DNA of 64,000 nucleotides, taken from positions 44,083,339 through 44,147,338 of the forward strand of contig OZ024911.1 in the NCBI GenBank assembly GCA_964017125.1, read 5' to 3'. Under the pieces are notes generated by a model. It saw only the letters and a program-made list of their open reading frames with translations. It did no database searches and was not told where the DNA came from. A program made the translations under genes and the position numbers. Below are positions 45,985-56,479 of the stretch, piece by piece (within the stretch, counting starts at the first letter, position 1; each line of letters starts with the position of its first letter). The stretch is from Flabesymbios commensalis (Eukaryota; Annelida; Polychaeta; Terebellida; Flabelligeridae).

Positions 45985-48780
45985 AACTACTATATCCAGC
46001 CCGCTACCCTGTCCTAGCTAAGCTACGTGTAGCCCCCACCCCTCTTCGCTTCCTGTCTCTCCCTCTTGCCATCCTAGACCTTGTACCCGCGCTAAATATA
46101 CATACCTCCTATTCTTACTTAATGATGAAACATTGAGAATTGAGTCCCGCCTAATTATTTATTAAGTACATACTTTTGACTTGTCAAGAAATATTCGACT
46201 GACAGTGTAACTGTGTAAATATCAGAATATGTTGGTACAAACACCCACATCACGTGTATCTACCTGACGTCATTAAAATGAAAATTTATTTTGATGAATT
46301 ACACTTACCTGAAGGTTTTTTTTTTGCGGTTTGATTGGCACTGGCTAACACCGCTGTATTTACACGGCGGGACACAAATATATTTGTAAAGTCATATATA
46401 TCCTCGCTGAATTTTTGTTGATGATTTCTCATGCGCATGTGTTCTTTAATATTTTCAACTTTCGCCAAATTTACTGTTAATTTTTTCTCACAGCACAAAA
46501 ACAACTTAAAAATTAGCCTTCGAATTCAATATTCAGTCATAGTCATGAATGTCTTCGCGAATAAAACATTTAGGACTGACCAAAATAAATGTTGGTGACA
46601 TTTGCCGCACTTGTGTTTGGAGTCAAAACATGTACATACTTTGCCTTCTAAACGTTGTAAGATACATCAGTAAGTACCAGCTCAGTGGCCAATATATTAA
46701 ACCTTAGCACACTGATGTCGAATACAGTAGACATTCTGTCCTTTTATAAGCACCTGTATAGCCAGTTTTTTATAGTAAAATATGCTTCCAATCTTGAAAA
46801 ACTGATCTAAGTTGGGACCTAAATTTTGCAAATCAGACAAATTTTCAGTCACTTGTAGTTGTGTATCGCGGTAGCGAGACACAACTTCAAGTGACTGAAA
46901 ATTTAAATTAAATATCTCAGTGCCCTAAGGGTTGAATATAGTGTAACGGGCAGAAGGTCTCAGAAATAATTTCCCAGTTGGATGTTACTTGCAGTATTTC
47001 AGTGTCGTGCGATATGCATACATGCATGCATTTGACATAATTTCGCAGTCATTTAAACTACCTGACGTAAAACTATGGATACGGTACATTATGAGTTTGA
47101 TTGCTTAAATGAGTACTTTTTTTAAATGTATGTACATTATATAATTATATGTATATATGTTATTTTTTTACTTATGATCAATTTCACCTGTAGAATCCTG
47201 TATATTTACCCAGAATTATCATGCTAATGGTAGTCAAGTAATTTGCTCAATTTCTCAATGCTGTGGATGTGAAATTCGAAATCAATTATATAAATGCTAA
47301 GTGGCATATTTTTTTACTGAAACTACATTCTGAATTTTTTGTTGTTGATCAAGAGAAACAAATAATATCAATTTATTTAGATTTTCTGCTATAACCACAG
47401 AGTTGAAAAATATGTATATATATACATATCATTTGACAATTTTAGTTCACTTGTTATAAGTTATTTACTAGATTATTATAGCAATGTTAGATTTAAGTTT
47501 GTTATGTTTGTGGAATTTATTTTTCCAAGATTATTTTTGAATTTCCAATAAGCATACTAATTATTATATTGTTAGCTATCAATGGTACAATAAATAGTGA
47601 CTATTTATTGTCAGTGGTATTTTTTATGTGAAACCGGATTATATCAAGATATCATGCACATCAGGGGCTAAATATTTTTTACTGTAACACAACTGAAATA
47701 GAATCGTAAAAGACCAGTCCTCTTATGATCTTTGTACAGTATGTAATATATATATACATCCTTTAAAATACATTGTTTAACAGTAAATTTTAAGAATTGT
47801 ATCAACCAATAAATATAATACAATATTTGCAAATACTGGTCATTTCCACTATATTATCATCGACAGTTTGAATAGTCATGTTAACGGATGTAAAAGACTT
47901 ATTCTGCCAACACATTCAATTAAAATATTTTTTTTTAAATGTCATATCAATAGTTTTAAGTTATAAATATTTTCGAGAATATTTTCAGATCTATTAACAT
48001 CTATTAACAGCGTTATGTTATAACAGCTGTAGAGGGTTATAATCAAATCATGAGAATTAGTTCGCCTTTAGAACAGCATATTGGTGTTATAAACATTTCA
48101 AGGTTCCCTTATACTATTATACCTGGCTTAATTTAATCTGGTAAACCTTGTAAATTATGATAGTGCCATGTGTGTTATTGACGTTTTGTGTCCTGCGAGT
48201 ACCATTCCTTCCCAAAATTTGTGCTTATATAGTATTCATAATAAGAAATCCATTCTCACAGATTAGTTAACTCTAATATCTATGTACAGTAGTTGATCCT
48301 TTAGAGTTGTAGCTATCCTTGTAAGTAATAATGTTTTGTTTAAATATATGAAAGCTAAAATGAATTATCTTGGAATAAATAATAACTATACATAGCTATT
48401 TTGAAAGGGTGTTCCAACGTGTTTTTAAGCTAAAATGTGCCAGATTGCAAATTGCAGAAATCCGCATTTTTTAGGAAATTACGGATCACATAGATACTGC
48501 GTTATAAGAACGTTATTTCAATCATCTAATAAGGCTAGAAGATTTAAGATAATTATACTACTTGAAATAACTGCTCAATAGTTATTTTCTTACTCGTTCA
48601 CTTGTATATTTAGTTGCAAATCATTTTGTGTCAAAGTTTGTTTGTTGTCTGTATATTTTTGTATTAGCTAGTTTTAGATTTTGTAGTTTCGCACCATATA
48701 TATTGTACTCTATTTGTATACCCTATGATATTTGGCTTAAGGTGCTTAATTTGAAGGAATAAACTGAAATATCGGAATGA
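45985..48780 (+). other. Likely long 3' UTR of the synaptophysin-like gene
   Basis: AT-rich sequence after the TGA without open frames. Candidate poly(A) signals AATAAA occur at several places, including about 46560, 47590, 47810 and 48758; the last, with TGTA-rich sequence just upstream, is the most convincing end. TGTAAATA at 46214-46221 is a Pumilio-type site. The extent is inferred only; transcript data would settle it. A TTAA-type MITE (46701-46932) lies within. Confidence 0.4.
46701..46932. mobile_element. TTAA-type MITE in the gene's 3' region
   Basis: Left end TTAA then ACCTTAGCACACTGA; right end TCAGTGCCCTAAGGGT then TTGAA (one change from TTAA). Near the right end, AATTTTCAGTCACTTG and its inverse form a hairpin across ATCGCGGTAGCGAG. 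Encodes nothing. Confidence 0.75.
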
Positions 48781-49872
48781 TGCCCATTTTCATACACCCG
48801 TTTTTTGTGACAGACAACGAAATGATAATGGCTGTTAGACTGTTATGATAAGCCTGACATTAAGCAGTCATGGACTCCTTGATTTCAGCCTCAATCTAGC
48901 GCCGCCTTCTGTTTCGGAAATAGTTTTACGAAATGCTGCTTATCCTGTTGTTCGCAATCTAACTTTCCTTTATCAGAATTCATTACCTTATATAAATATT
49001 AATAATAGATTTGGTGTAGATTGGAGAGTACCTATATACCATACATCACATCATAGCTTATTTGTTTTCTTTAAATCGAGAAGCTCTCAAAGAACCGCTG
49101 TATATGCTGACTGTTTCAGTTGGTGTGATAACATGTACTGTTACGACGGATTTTTTTACTGAGCAGCGCTCCATGTGAAATAAAATATATTTCAAAAAAT
49201 TCTACATCGTGGCACAGTAGAAAACATACAGGTCTTTTTCAAATTAAAAAACAACACCCTTTTGTTATCTCTACTGTATACAGTATGTCTTCTATTCGGA
49301 CCCCCTCGGAATTATATATATTGTAATATATTATATTAATGGTTTGTAGCAATCATGTAATAATGATGTAATAATGATTTTTTCTCTGTATGGTAAACGC
49401 AGTTCTAAGAAGAATCGTTATTTTGTCATGTAAAATGACAATCTATTTGGGTTATGTTACGCGTATAATGGTTGCATATCATTACAGTGTGCTATCAAAT
49501 GCATGACGATATTGAGCATATTATGTTCAGTTTGAACATTACGGAATTGTTGACAGAAAGTTGGGACGTGTAAAGTATATAAATGCTCTAAATAAAACTA
49601 CGTTTATATTCAGTGGTATGCCACTTAATAGATGACTATCTGCATACAGCTGGACACATCTGGTCAATTTGAACTTAGATTGTGCATTGGAAAACATAAG
49701 TAGCTTTAGACATGTGTTAGACCAAGGAGAACCCAAGACGTCATTTAAGGATTAATTCGAATGAAATTAAGGAGACGTGTGTCGGTTATCGTCGCTATCG
49801 TCATAGAGGTGGACATGTTTGCACACTTCGTGGGAGGGATTCCAGTTAAGCCAGACGAGTTTTTATAGTAGT
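48781..49872. other. No recognisable gene
   Basis: A 105-codon plus-strand frame at 48845-49162 resembles no family known to me. The rest is AT-rich. If the alternative last exon at 50451 is real, this stretch is intronic. Confidence 0.35.
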
Positions 49873-49981
49873 AACCCAGCAGGCACAATACGTCGAATCA
49901 ATGTTGGTTCAACTGTGATCCACCGTCCACGACGCTGGACCAACGTTAAGTCAGCGTTGATTCAACGTCTTGTCTGCTGGG
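49873..49981. mobile_element. Small MITE, CAGCAGGCAC/AACGTTG type
   Basis: ACCCAGCAGGCACAATACGT at the left and ACGTCTTGTCTGCTGGG at the right, with 'atgttggttcaac' and 'gttgattcaacg' as inner inverted blocks. Well preserved. Confidence 0.7.
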
Positions 49982-50018
49982 GAGGTATCTTCAAATAATC
50001 ACTGTTTGGTATAAGCCA

Positions 50019-50128
50019 ACCCAGTAAACACAATACATTTGTATAACATTTATACAACGTCGGCCCAACGTCTTCGACATTGGTCCAACATTGTTTACAT
50101 GTTATACAAATGTTTTGTGTTTACTGAG
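50019..50128. mobile_element. Small MITE, CAGTAAACAC type
   Basis: CCCAGTAAACACAATACATT and AATGTTTTGTGTTTACTGAG are clear inverted ends; inside are 'gtataacatttatacaacgt' and 'acatgttatac'. Closest in design to 31981-32071, but inserted only about 40 bp from a different subfamily member (49873-49981). Confidence 0.7.
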
Positions 50129-50289
50129 CAGTTTTTCGCTGAACATTACATCCATGTTACGTTGTTGTGAATTGACCAATTATGTGTTATCCAACACGTA
50201 CTATTTTGCTGGTGGCTCTTATTTTGTTCATTGGTAGCGTAGATGGAAATAACCAAGGCTATCATTCATATACGTCACCTCCTGAAGCT

Positions 50290-50391
50290 AACACATGGTG
50301 TTGGGCCAACGCTCCGCAAATGATCGGGGGATCTGTCTTTTCGACTGTGTCCAAACATTGAGACAGTGTTGGGTGAACATATCATGTTTGT
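50290..50391. mobile_element. Decayed small MITE
   Basis: ACACATGGTGTTGGGCCAAC and GTGTTGGGTGAACATATCAT with GTTTGTGG resemble the family's two halves. Ends are poorly defined. Confidence 0.4.
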
Positions 50392-50450
50392 GGAGTTATT
50401 TTTTTTAAAGAGGGCAAGATAAATTCCTGACTTTACATTTTCTATTTCAG

Positions 50451-50486
50451 CAATTCCATGGCCCTTATCAGAGTAATGGTATGTAA
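50451..50486 (+). CDS. Possible alternative last exon of the synaptophysin-like gene
   Basis: A good acceptor (TTTACATTTTCTATTTCAG, ending at 50450) is followed by codons in the phase left by the AAG/GTGTGA donor at 45978: QFHGPYQSNGM then TAA. Joined to TPQK this would end the protein with a Gln/Gly/Tyr/Pro-type tail finishing SNGM, reminiscent of the SNQM end of vertebrate synaptophysin and synaptoporin. The exon is very short, so the match could be chance. Poly(A) signals exist downstream but none is assigned. Confidence 0.4.
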   Translation, partial: QFHGPYQSNGM

Positions 50487-50974
50487 ACTGATCATGTTAA
50501 GGTAGTTAATCTGGTGTTAAGGTAGCTCTAAATATCAAGAAGTTTAATAAGTATAGAGTGCTTTTAACGGAAGATGTTTTTTGCCGGGTTGTTGAATGTC
50601 TGTCTGACTTTTTCGTTTGTTTTCCTGTTTATTGTTGGGCTGCATCTACTAACCTCATTAAGCTTATTGTGGGCGCTACATTTCACATGGCTTTGGGATA
50701 CTAACTATGTAAAAAGGCATGGTGATCTGAAATATCCACACAGCCCTTACACCCCTCTACTTATTTGTTTTAATACCGTACGTAACAGGTGTTACCGCAT
50801 GAGAACAAAGCGATGCCATAATTGACACTTTCATAAAATGGCTTCATGTATTATATTGGATAACCAGCTTCCATATTATTTATTTTTTCATCAAAATAAA
50901 CGATGGAATAACTAATCTAAAATGGGTAGTGATAATAATCATAACTAATGGTTGACCAAAACAAGCTATTGTTT
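50487..50974. other. No further feature
   Basis: An 83-codon hydrophobic frame (50574-50825) with no recognised relative. May be 3' UTR of the alternative transcript. Confidence 0.3.
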
Positions 50975-51690
50975 TATGCCTCCACCCCGGAGCGAGCGAA
51001 AGCATTATGTTTTCGGGTTGTCTGTCTGAACGCTCGTTCGTCCGGTCGCTCTTGTCATCACAATAATTCAATAACAACTAAAGCTAACATTTCCATCCTA
51101 ATACCAGTGATAAACCTCATGAAAATCTACGTCAAGTTCAAAGATGGGTGACCTTGACTTTTTTTAAGGTCATGGAGGCTGATAAAGAAAAAAATATCGC
51201 CACACCTACAATTTGTATGGCTTCCATATTAATAACAGTGATCCATCAACTCAAGTTTATGTATTGGTCACCTTGACCTATTTGTCAAGGGTCATAGAGG
51301 CTGATAATAAAGGTTTGTCCTCGCGATATCTCCACACCTACTGTATTGCTTATAGACTAATCCCAGTGATCCATATGATGAAATTCAAGGATGGGTGATC
51401 TTGACCTATTTGTCAAGGTCACAAAGGCTGATTAATTTCGGTTCCTACAATTTGTATTGCTTTCGTATGAATACAATTGATAAAACTTATAAAACTGTAG
51501 GTCAAATTCGGATATGGTGATCTAGAGCTTTTTTTGTTATCAAACATTGCCATCTCGATATCTCAGAAACTCTGGGTCAAGGGAAGAGGATATACAGTAG
51601 GCCTACATACTCATATCCTCATAGGCTTCATGTGGTGGCGGAGGCATACAATTGACGCATATGCGTCGAATTCGCCTTCCAGTTGTTTTA
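50975..51690. repeat. Tandem-core element with TGCCTCC/GGAGGCA ends
   Basis: Begins TGCCTCCACCCCGGAGCG and closes GGTGGCGGAGGCATACAATT. Between lie about four units of roughly 120 bp with 'ccacacctacaatttgtat', 'gtgatccatatgatgaaatt' and 'gggtgaccttgacctatttg' followed by 'gtcaaggtcat'. A fourth family of unique-end, repeated-core elements in this window. Confidence 0.75.
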
Positions 51691-52164
51691 ATATTGTGGA
51701 ATGATTTCCTTCTTGTAATAAATAAATAATTTATTTACCTATATGACACTATGAAACTCGGTCATCCAACCTAAATCATATAGTCCTGGTCAGCTATTTT
51801 AGCAACACGACACGTTAAAGCTAAGTTATACGAAAATATGATAAATAGTTTGAGCCGCGTTATGATCCATACTGTATTATACACATAATAGCGACGGTGA
51901 TGGACAGCGCCAGTCTGCTGCGAACAATGTTTGGCGGCCCTTTTATCTAATAACTGAGATCAGCAAATAAGATTTAGAGCTGCTCCCGGGAGCTCCCTGC
52001 TCCTGGACTAGCGACGTTCTGCCTCCATCTGATCGACAATCTATCGTTGCCTTCAGGACTATAACATCCACCCGGTTCTAGCATGCCGCTGCTAGTATTT
52101 GTTCTTTAATTCTATATCATGTATATAGGGAAGATTGTTTTTTCTCCCTTGGATCAAGTTTTTA
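51691..52164. other. No recognisable gene
   Basis: AT-rich, no supported feature. Confidence 0.45.
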
Positions 52165-52300
52165 TACTTTAGACGTCAGAATCTGACGTGTGACAAACGT
52201 CAAATTCTGACGTTTAAAGTCGGCCCCCATACTTTTAAGAATACAAATATTTGTAATGGCCGTAGCCCATAACATGGGTATTAAATCGAAGTCTGCTAAT
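52165..52300. mobile_element. TTAA-type MITE with TGACGTC hairpin, partial copy 3
   Basis: TTTAGACGTCAGAATCTGAC and its inverse are followed by 'cggcccccatacttttaaga', 'atatttgtaatggcc' and 'cataacatgggtattaaat', the same order as in 43223-43466. Outer ends not clear. Confidence 0.65.
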
Positions 52301-53259
52301 AGAAGAGCTTTAGGAGAAGAGCTTCCAAACTGAGCCAATCTTAACCTACATATACCTAATGAGACAGTTTCTGTCTTTCTCAGACCAACGCCCAAGCTAG
52401 TGCTAGGCCAGTTTCAATGAGGTTACAAATAAATTAGCGATTTGATACAACACACGCAATGAATTTTAGTTATTTTTGCGTTCTTCTAGAATTAATGTAC
52501 TCTTTTGGTACCAGGGTACAGCTCTGCAAATTAGTAAATAATTAGTCAAAATGGTGGATTTCCATTTGGTATCCTGGGTTACCATTTGCTGCATCGTTTA
52601 CTAAAATTCTAAGCGTTATTTTGACCTTTTGAATGCACTAATTTGTTGTGTTTTCAATGCACATTGATTTAATTTGGCATGCCGGTTGACCAAACATACA
52701 GGACAAACAAAATAGAAATAGCCACCATATCATATTTACTTTTACCTTGTGAACGCATGTATTAGGCATTATGACATATAAATATTGGTGCTAATTTGAC
52801 ATTGCATACGAATGTGGAAATCTGTCAAATTGATGCTTGACAACTGGTCAATAATGGGCGATAACACATGTGTGATATGTCACTACAAACCTTTGGGTTA
52901 AAATGCGTCCGTAAACACAGATCTAATGCAACAAAATCTTGTTATTTTGGAGGTATATAGTTGTAATAATATTTAATGTTCATAATATGTGGCAGGAATA
53001 GAATGATGCGAGGGAGCGCGTGGCTTTGCGCAAGATTACCGTCGATACACTGGTTTCAACTCTCGACGAGGCCGCCATTAACGTGATCGCCTAGACACAG
53101 TGAGAAGAGAGAAGCAAGGATACATGTAGTTCTCTGGGGGGGGGGGGGGGTTATCCCGACGCGCTCCGGATCCACCACCTCCCCCCTCCCCCCTCACAAA
53201 TTGTTGGAATCAACCCTGATACCTACTTTTGTCCTTGTTTGTTGTTTGTCCTACTTTGA
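52301..53259. other. No recognisable gene
   Basis: AT-rich, with a G13 run and C-rich tracts at about 53138-53195. Nothing else supported. Confidence 0.45.
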
Positions 53260-53487
53260 AACAGGACTGGGAAAATATTTTTGTGTATGCATACAAAGCT
53301 GGGTGATGCCTTATGCATGTAGCCAAAGCTCGTCTTTTATGATATCAGGGGCCGGTTTCGCCAACGGACTCAGCTAAGTCATCTTGGAGCAGCTCAACAG
53401 GATGTGTATGCAATACTGGGTGATGACGTATACACCACAAATTAGTGTGTATGCTGTAGTGAGTGATGTGATACATTTATACATCTA

Positions 53488-53676
53488 CAGTAGAACCTGC
53501 TATGAGCAGCCATTCTTATGGGCAGCTAACCTTCTATGGAGGGGGGGATGTCTCTCTGAGAGGTATCTTGATCATTCCCCAGAATGACATGAAATGGAAC
53601 CTCCTGGTCAGCCAACTGTCCTGAAAAACCACTGGCCCTGTATCCTAAAGGTGGCTGCTCACAGCAGGTTCTACTG
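53488..53676. mobile_element. Tc1/mariner-like MITE, 189 bp
   Basis: CAGTAGAACCTGCTATGAGC and its inverse GCTCACAGCAGGTTCTACTG are terminal repeats with about two mismatches, extended by AGCCA/TGGCT. TA flanks both ends. The TA duplication and CAGTAG-type termini fit Tc1/mariner. Encodes nothing. Confidence 0.85.
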
Positions 53677-53827
53677 TAGCTCAACTAGATGTGTATGCAC
53701 TACTGGATGGTGACTTATGCATGTAGCCCCAACTGGATGTCTGCTATACTCAGCGATGTAGCTAAACTGTATGTGTATATGCAATACTATCTAATAATAA
53801 TGTTTGTGTGAAAATTGGAACGAGTAA

Positions 53828-53883
53828 CGGTCAGAGCTGTAACAGCACTGGACATTCCTCTCGTGCTGTTACAGCTCTGACCG
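53828..53883. ncRNA. Perfect 21-bp hairpin, candidate only
   Basis: CGGTCAGAGCTGTAACAGCA plus C pairs exactly with its inverse across a 14-nt loop TGGACATTCCTCTC. Stem and loop sizes are near those of a short microRNA precursor, but the perfect pairing and the transposon-rich setting equally suggest a MITE or its remnant. Confidence 0.25.
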
Positions 53884-54440
53884 ATACGATAAGAGTGATG
53901 TCTTATATTGTTTATTACAAGGCTAGATACCTGTCCATTCTTTATAGTCTCCACAAACATGTCAAATTATCTTGTGGCTCCCACGATTTCCGTGTTTGGT
54001 ATTTTTAAAGAACTGTAGGCGTAGACATGTAGATAGACCTACCCTACACAGTTGAGGTATATGCCTATAGTCTAGAAACTGGGTCAGGGCGAGAAAGTTT
54101 AGGTAGGTGTCAATTTATATCTAGACGAAATCTACATGTGTCACGGAAGTGCATACATGCACTACAAAGTGACTAACTTACAGCTCGAAAGACAACAGAT
54201 AAGACTATAGATAGTTTAACACTTAATGATTTCATTTGAAACGTCGTTAAAAGCACTTAAGACTGGATCTGCCATCACAATGTTTTCCTAAACAGTGATC
54301 CCGTCACAAATATTTTTAGTGGTCGCGAAATTACAGCAAATAAACTCTTTGAGGGGGAGGATTCAATGTGCTATGTAGTTTTTGTAGGCTTAGACCTAAC
54401 CATGTATTATTGAATTAATAATACACGGTCACGTGATTAA

Positions 54441-54710
54441 CCCTTCTTGGCCCAGGTTCGCAATAGTGTGATTTTCACACATATAAAAAATCAGCTTATT
54501 TTACCTTGGGATGACATCAAAATAACCTTGGTGTCACCTTCGAGCTATGTCACATTAAAGCCCTGAGAGTTATGTAGCTATGTGCCAAGTTTTATTAGGC
54601 TGCTTACAATGGGTTGCTTATGAGGGTCTATTTGAAATATTACCTCACGATCTTAAAAAAATTAACTTGGGTTCGAGTTCATTTTTGTGGAGAATTTGGG
54701 CAAAGAAGAG
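54441..54710. mobile_element. piggyBac-like MITE, 270 bp, flanked by TTAA
   Basis: TTAA lies at 54437-54440 and 54711-54714. Ends CCCTTCTTGGCCCA and TGGGCAAAGAAGAG are inverted repeats with two mismatches. Non-coding interior. Confidence 0.85.
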
Positions 54711-55079
54711 TTAAACTAATATTTGCACTGTGGCTACGTTCATATTAAGTGATATTTGCTTGACTGGTAACAACACATATGTTTAATAATGGGCGATGAC
54801 GTATGCATGTAGCCCTAACTGGATGTGTCTCTGGATGTGTCTACGATACTGGGAAACTTCGTTTACATACAGCCTCAACTGGATGTGTATGCAATAATAG
54901 ATGATGATGTATACTGTATCCCATACATAAGACGTATAATTTAGTTTTCGATGAGTGTGAAAATGATAAAATACAACATAGTCATTTAATTTACAACAAC
55001 AATACTAGGCCTGATGACCACTTATAACTTTATTAATGCATCCATGATAATTATAGTATCTGCTTATAAAATACAATCG

Positions 55080-55190
55080 CCTCGGATGTCCGGCCTCCCA
55101 TCCATCCGAACACACACACATCCCTTAGGGGATATAGATGTGCCTTTTTGGGGTTATGACCTACTTTTCGACCTACATCTCTCGGCATTG
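55080..55190. repeat. Fragment of the TATCCCCCGCCC-type element
   Basis: 'acacacacatcccttagggg', 'atagatgtgccttttt' and 'ggggttatgacctac' match one core unit of 30698-31441. Confidence 0.5.
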
Positions 55191-55199
55191 AAATAGTCT

Positions 55200-55750
55200 C
55201 TTTTAAAAAGGAATGTTTTAAGTGTCTATTTAAAAAGGGCTGTACTGTAAATCAATCGTATATGTTCTAGCAGTTTATTCCAAAGTACTAGGGCAGCATA
55301 TATGTGAATGTTCTGTTCTTAAAATATTGCTTTCTTGCTGGAGATGAAACAAGCACTTGAAGGTGAGCGTGATCGATCATCTTGTACTCGATACGAGCGT
55401 GAACAGAGAGCCAATGAATCTCTTTTAGTAATGATGGGACATGGTCTCTTTTTGAACCCAACATCAAGATCAGTCTAGCGCAAGAGTTCTGGATACGCTG
55501 TAGCTGTTTTAGATGTGTATTTGGCAGGCCATAGAGGAGACTATTGCAAGCATCAAGGCGCGATATTACCAAGGCATGTACGAGTTGTTTAGTGCTCTGC
55601 TGGTTGAGATATCGCCAATGCGACATATAGCACGTAGGTGATACATGTACCTTGCCGATACTTAGCAGCTCGTAACATACCCTGTAACATATTTGTCTAA
55701 TGACAGTGGTGTCAAAAATTACACTTAAGTCTTAGTTGCTGTTATACATC
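55200..55750 (-). mobile_element. LINE ORF2 C-terminal part
   Basis: Minus-strand translation VIFDTTVIRQICY then STKQLVHALVISRLDACNSL, LYGLPNTHLKQLQRIQNSCA and RLILMLGSKRDHVPSLLKEI is the conserved C-terminal reverse-transcriptase region of CR1/L2/Jockey-type LINEs. Probably one insertion with 56480-56830, which carries the preceding RT part on the same strand. Confidence 0.8.
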
Positions 55751-56164
55751 TGTCCCCTGCAACTACCTACCGGGGTACTGGGATGGTTGTAGTACTTTTT
55801 GCCCCGTACCCGAGGAGGGTCATTAGGGATATGTTCCACCTGCTGAATGCTGTACTGCATGGTACAGAAGCACTACTAGTCTACAGCAATTATCCAAAGG
55901 AAGCTGCAGGCTCCACATGTCTGGCCATAATCTTCGGACGGATTGCCAGCGGTGTACCCTGACTCCTCCGCTCAACAGCAGTGCCACTGCAGCTCCGGCA
56001 CCGGAGCAAGCACTGCCAATGCAATGTCACTGTAAGTGCAGGCACTACTGTTGGCCGTGGTAGCATTAAGCAACCAGCAATAGAGTGTTTGACGTTAAAG
56101 CTTTTGTTAATCTGGGGATAATCCGACCCCATCATAGCAGAATCGCCTTTGACCAAAACAACTG

Positions 56165-56327
56165 CGGACGTCTGGGCATGCCTGGGGGTAGGAAAACACT
56201 CTCATTATCACCCCACCCTCACGTCATCATCTGTACATCATTCGTCTCGTCAACGGACTGCACTGTTTTTTATCGTATAACAATGTCACTTAGATGAACA
56301 TTAGTGCGGAAAAGTGACGTAAAACAA
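56165..56327 (+). mobile_element. SINE-like element, copy 2
   Basis: 'ctgggcatgcctggg', 'aggaaaacactctc', 'ccaccctcacgtcatcatct', 'ctgcactgttttttatcgta' and GACGTAAAAC match copy 1 (32585-32775) in order. Its end runs directly into the (TAC)n tail. It sits between two halves of a LINE. Confidence 0.5.

Positions 56328-56414
<87 letters not shown>
56328..56414. repeat. (TAC)29 microsatellite
   Basis: Twenty-nine TAC units directly after the SINE-like end, suggesting it grew from the element's tail. The complementary strand encodes poly-Ser in one frame, which explains a spurious open frame. Confidence 0.97.
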
Positions 56415-56479
56415 CAATGTTCCACGTGCGGTAGGCTACATCACTACAGTCTCTAGAACAGAAGCAGTTCAGTTTTCTC

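Larger units (their letters stand above)
53260..54930. repeat. Scattered degenerate repeat, about 45-55 bp
   Basis: Variants of 'caactggatgtgtatgcaat', 'actgggtgatgacgtatgca' and 'tgtagcc' recur at about 53275, 53395, 53440, 53685, 53735 and 54775-54925. Related phrases return at 57930-58460. Transposons (53488-53676, 54441-54710) have landed between units, so the series is older than they are. Confidence 0.55.

Noticed and set aside
46679-46700. tRNA-like 'gctcagtggcc' box
   Set aside because: No T-loop, no cloverleaf; it is the edge of a MITE insertion.
48845-49162. 105-codon plus-strand frame as a gene
   Set aside because: No recognised family, no splice-bounded context, and it lies in the presumed 3' or intronic region of the synaptophysin-like gene.
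53348-53640. Possible CAGGG...CCCTG hAT-like element starting CAGGGGCCGGTTTCGCC
   Set aside because: The right end matches poorly, there is no flanking duplication, and it would overlap a clear TA-flanked MITE.
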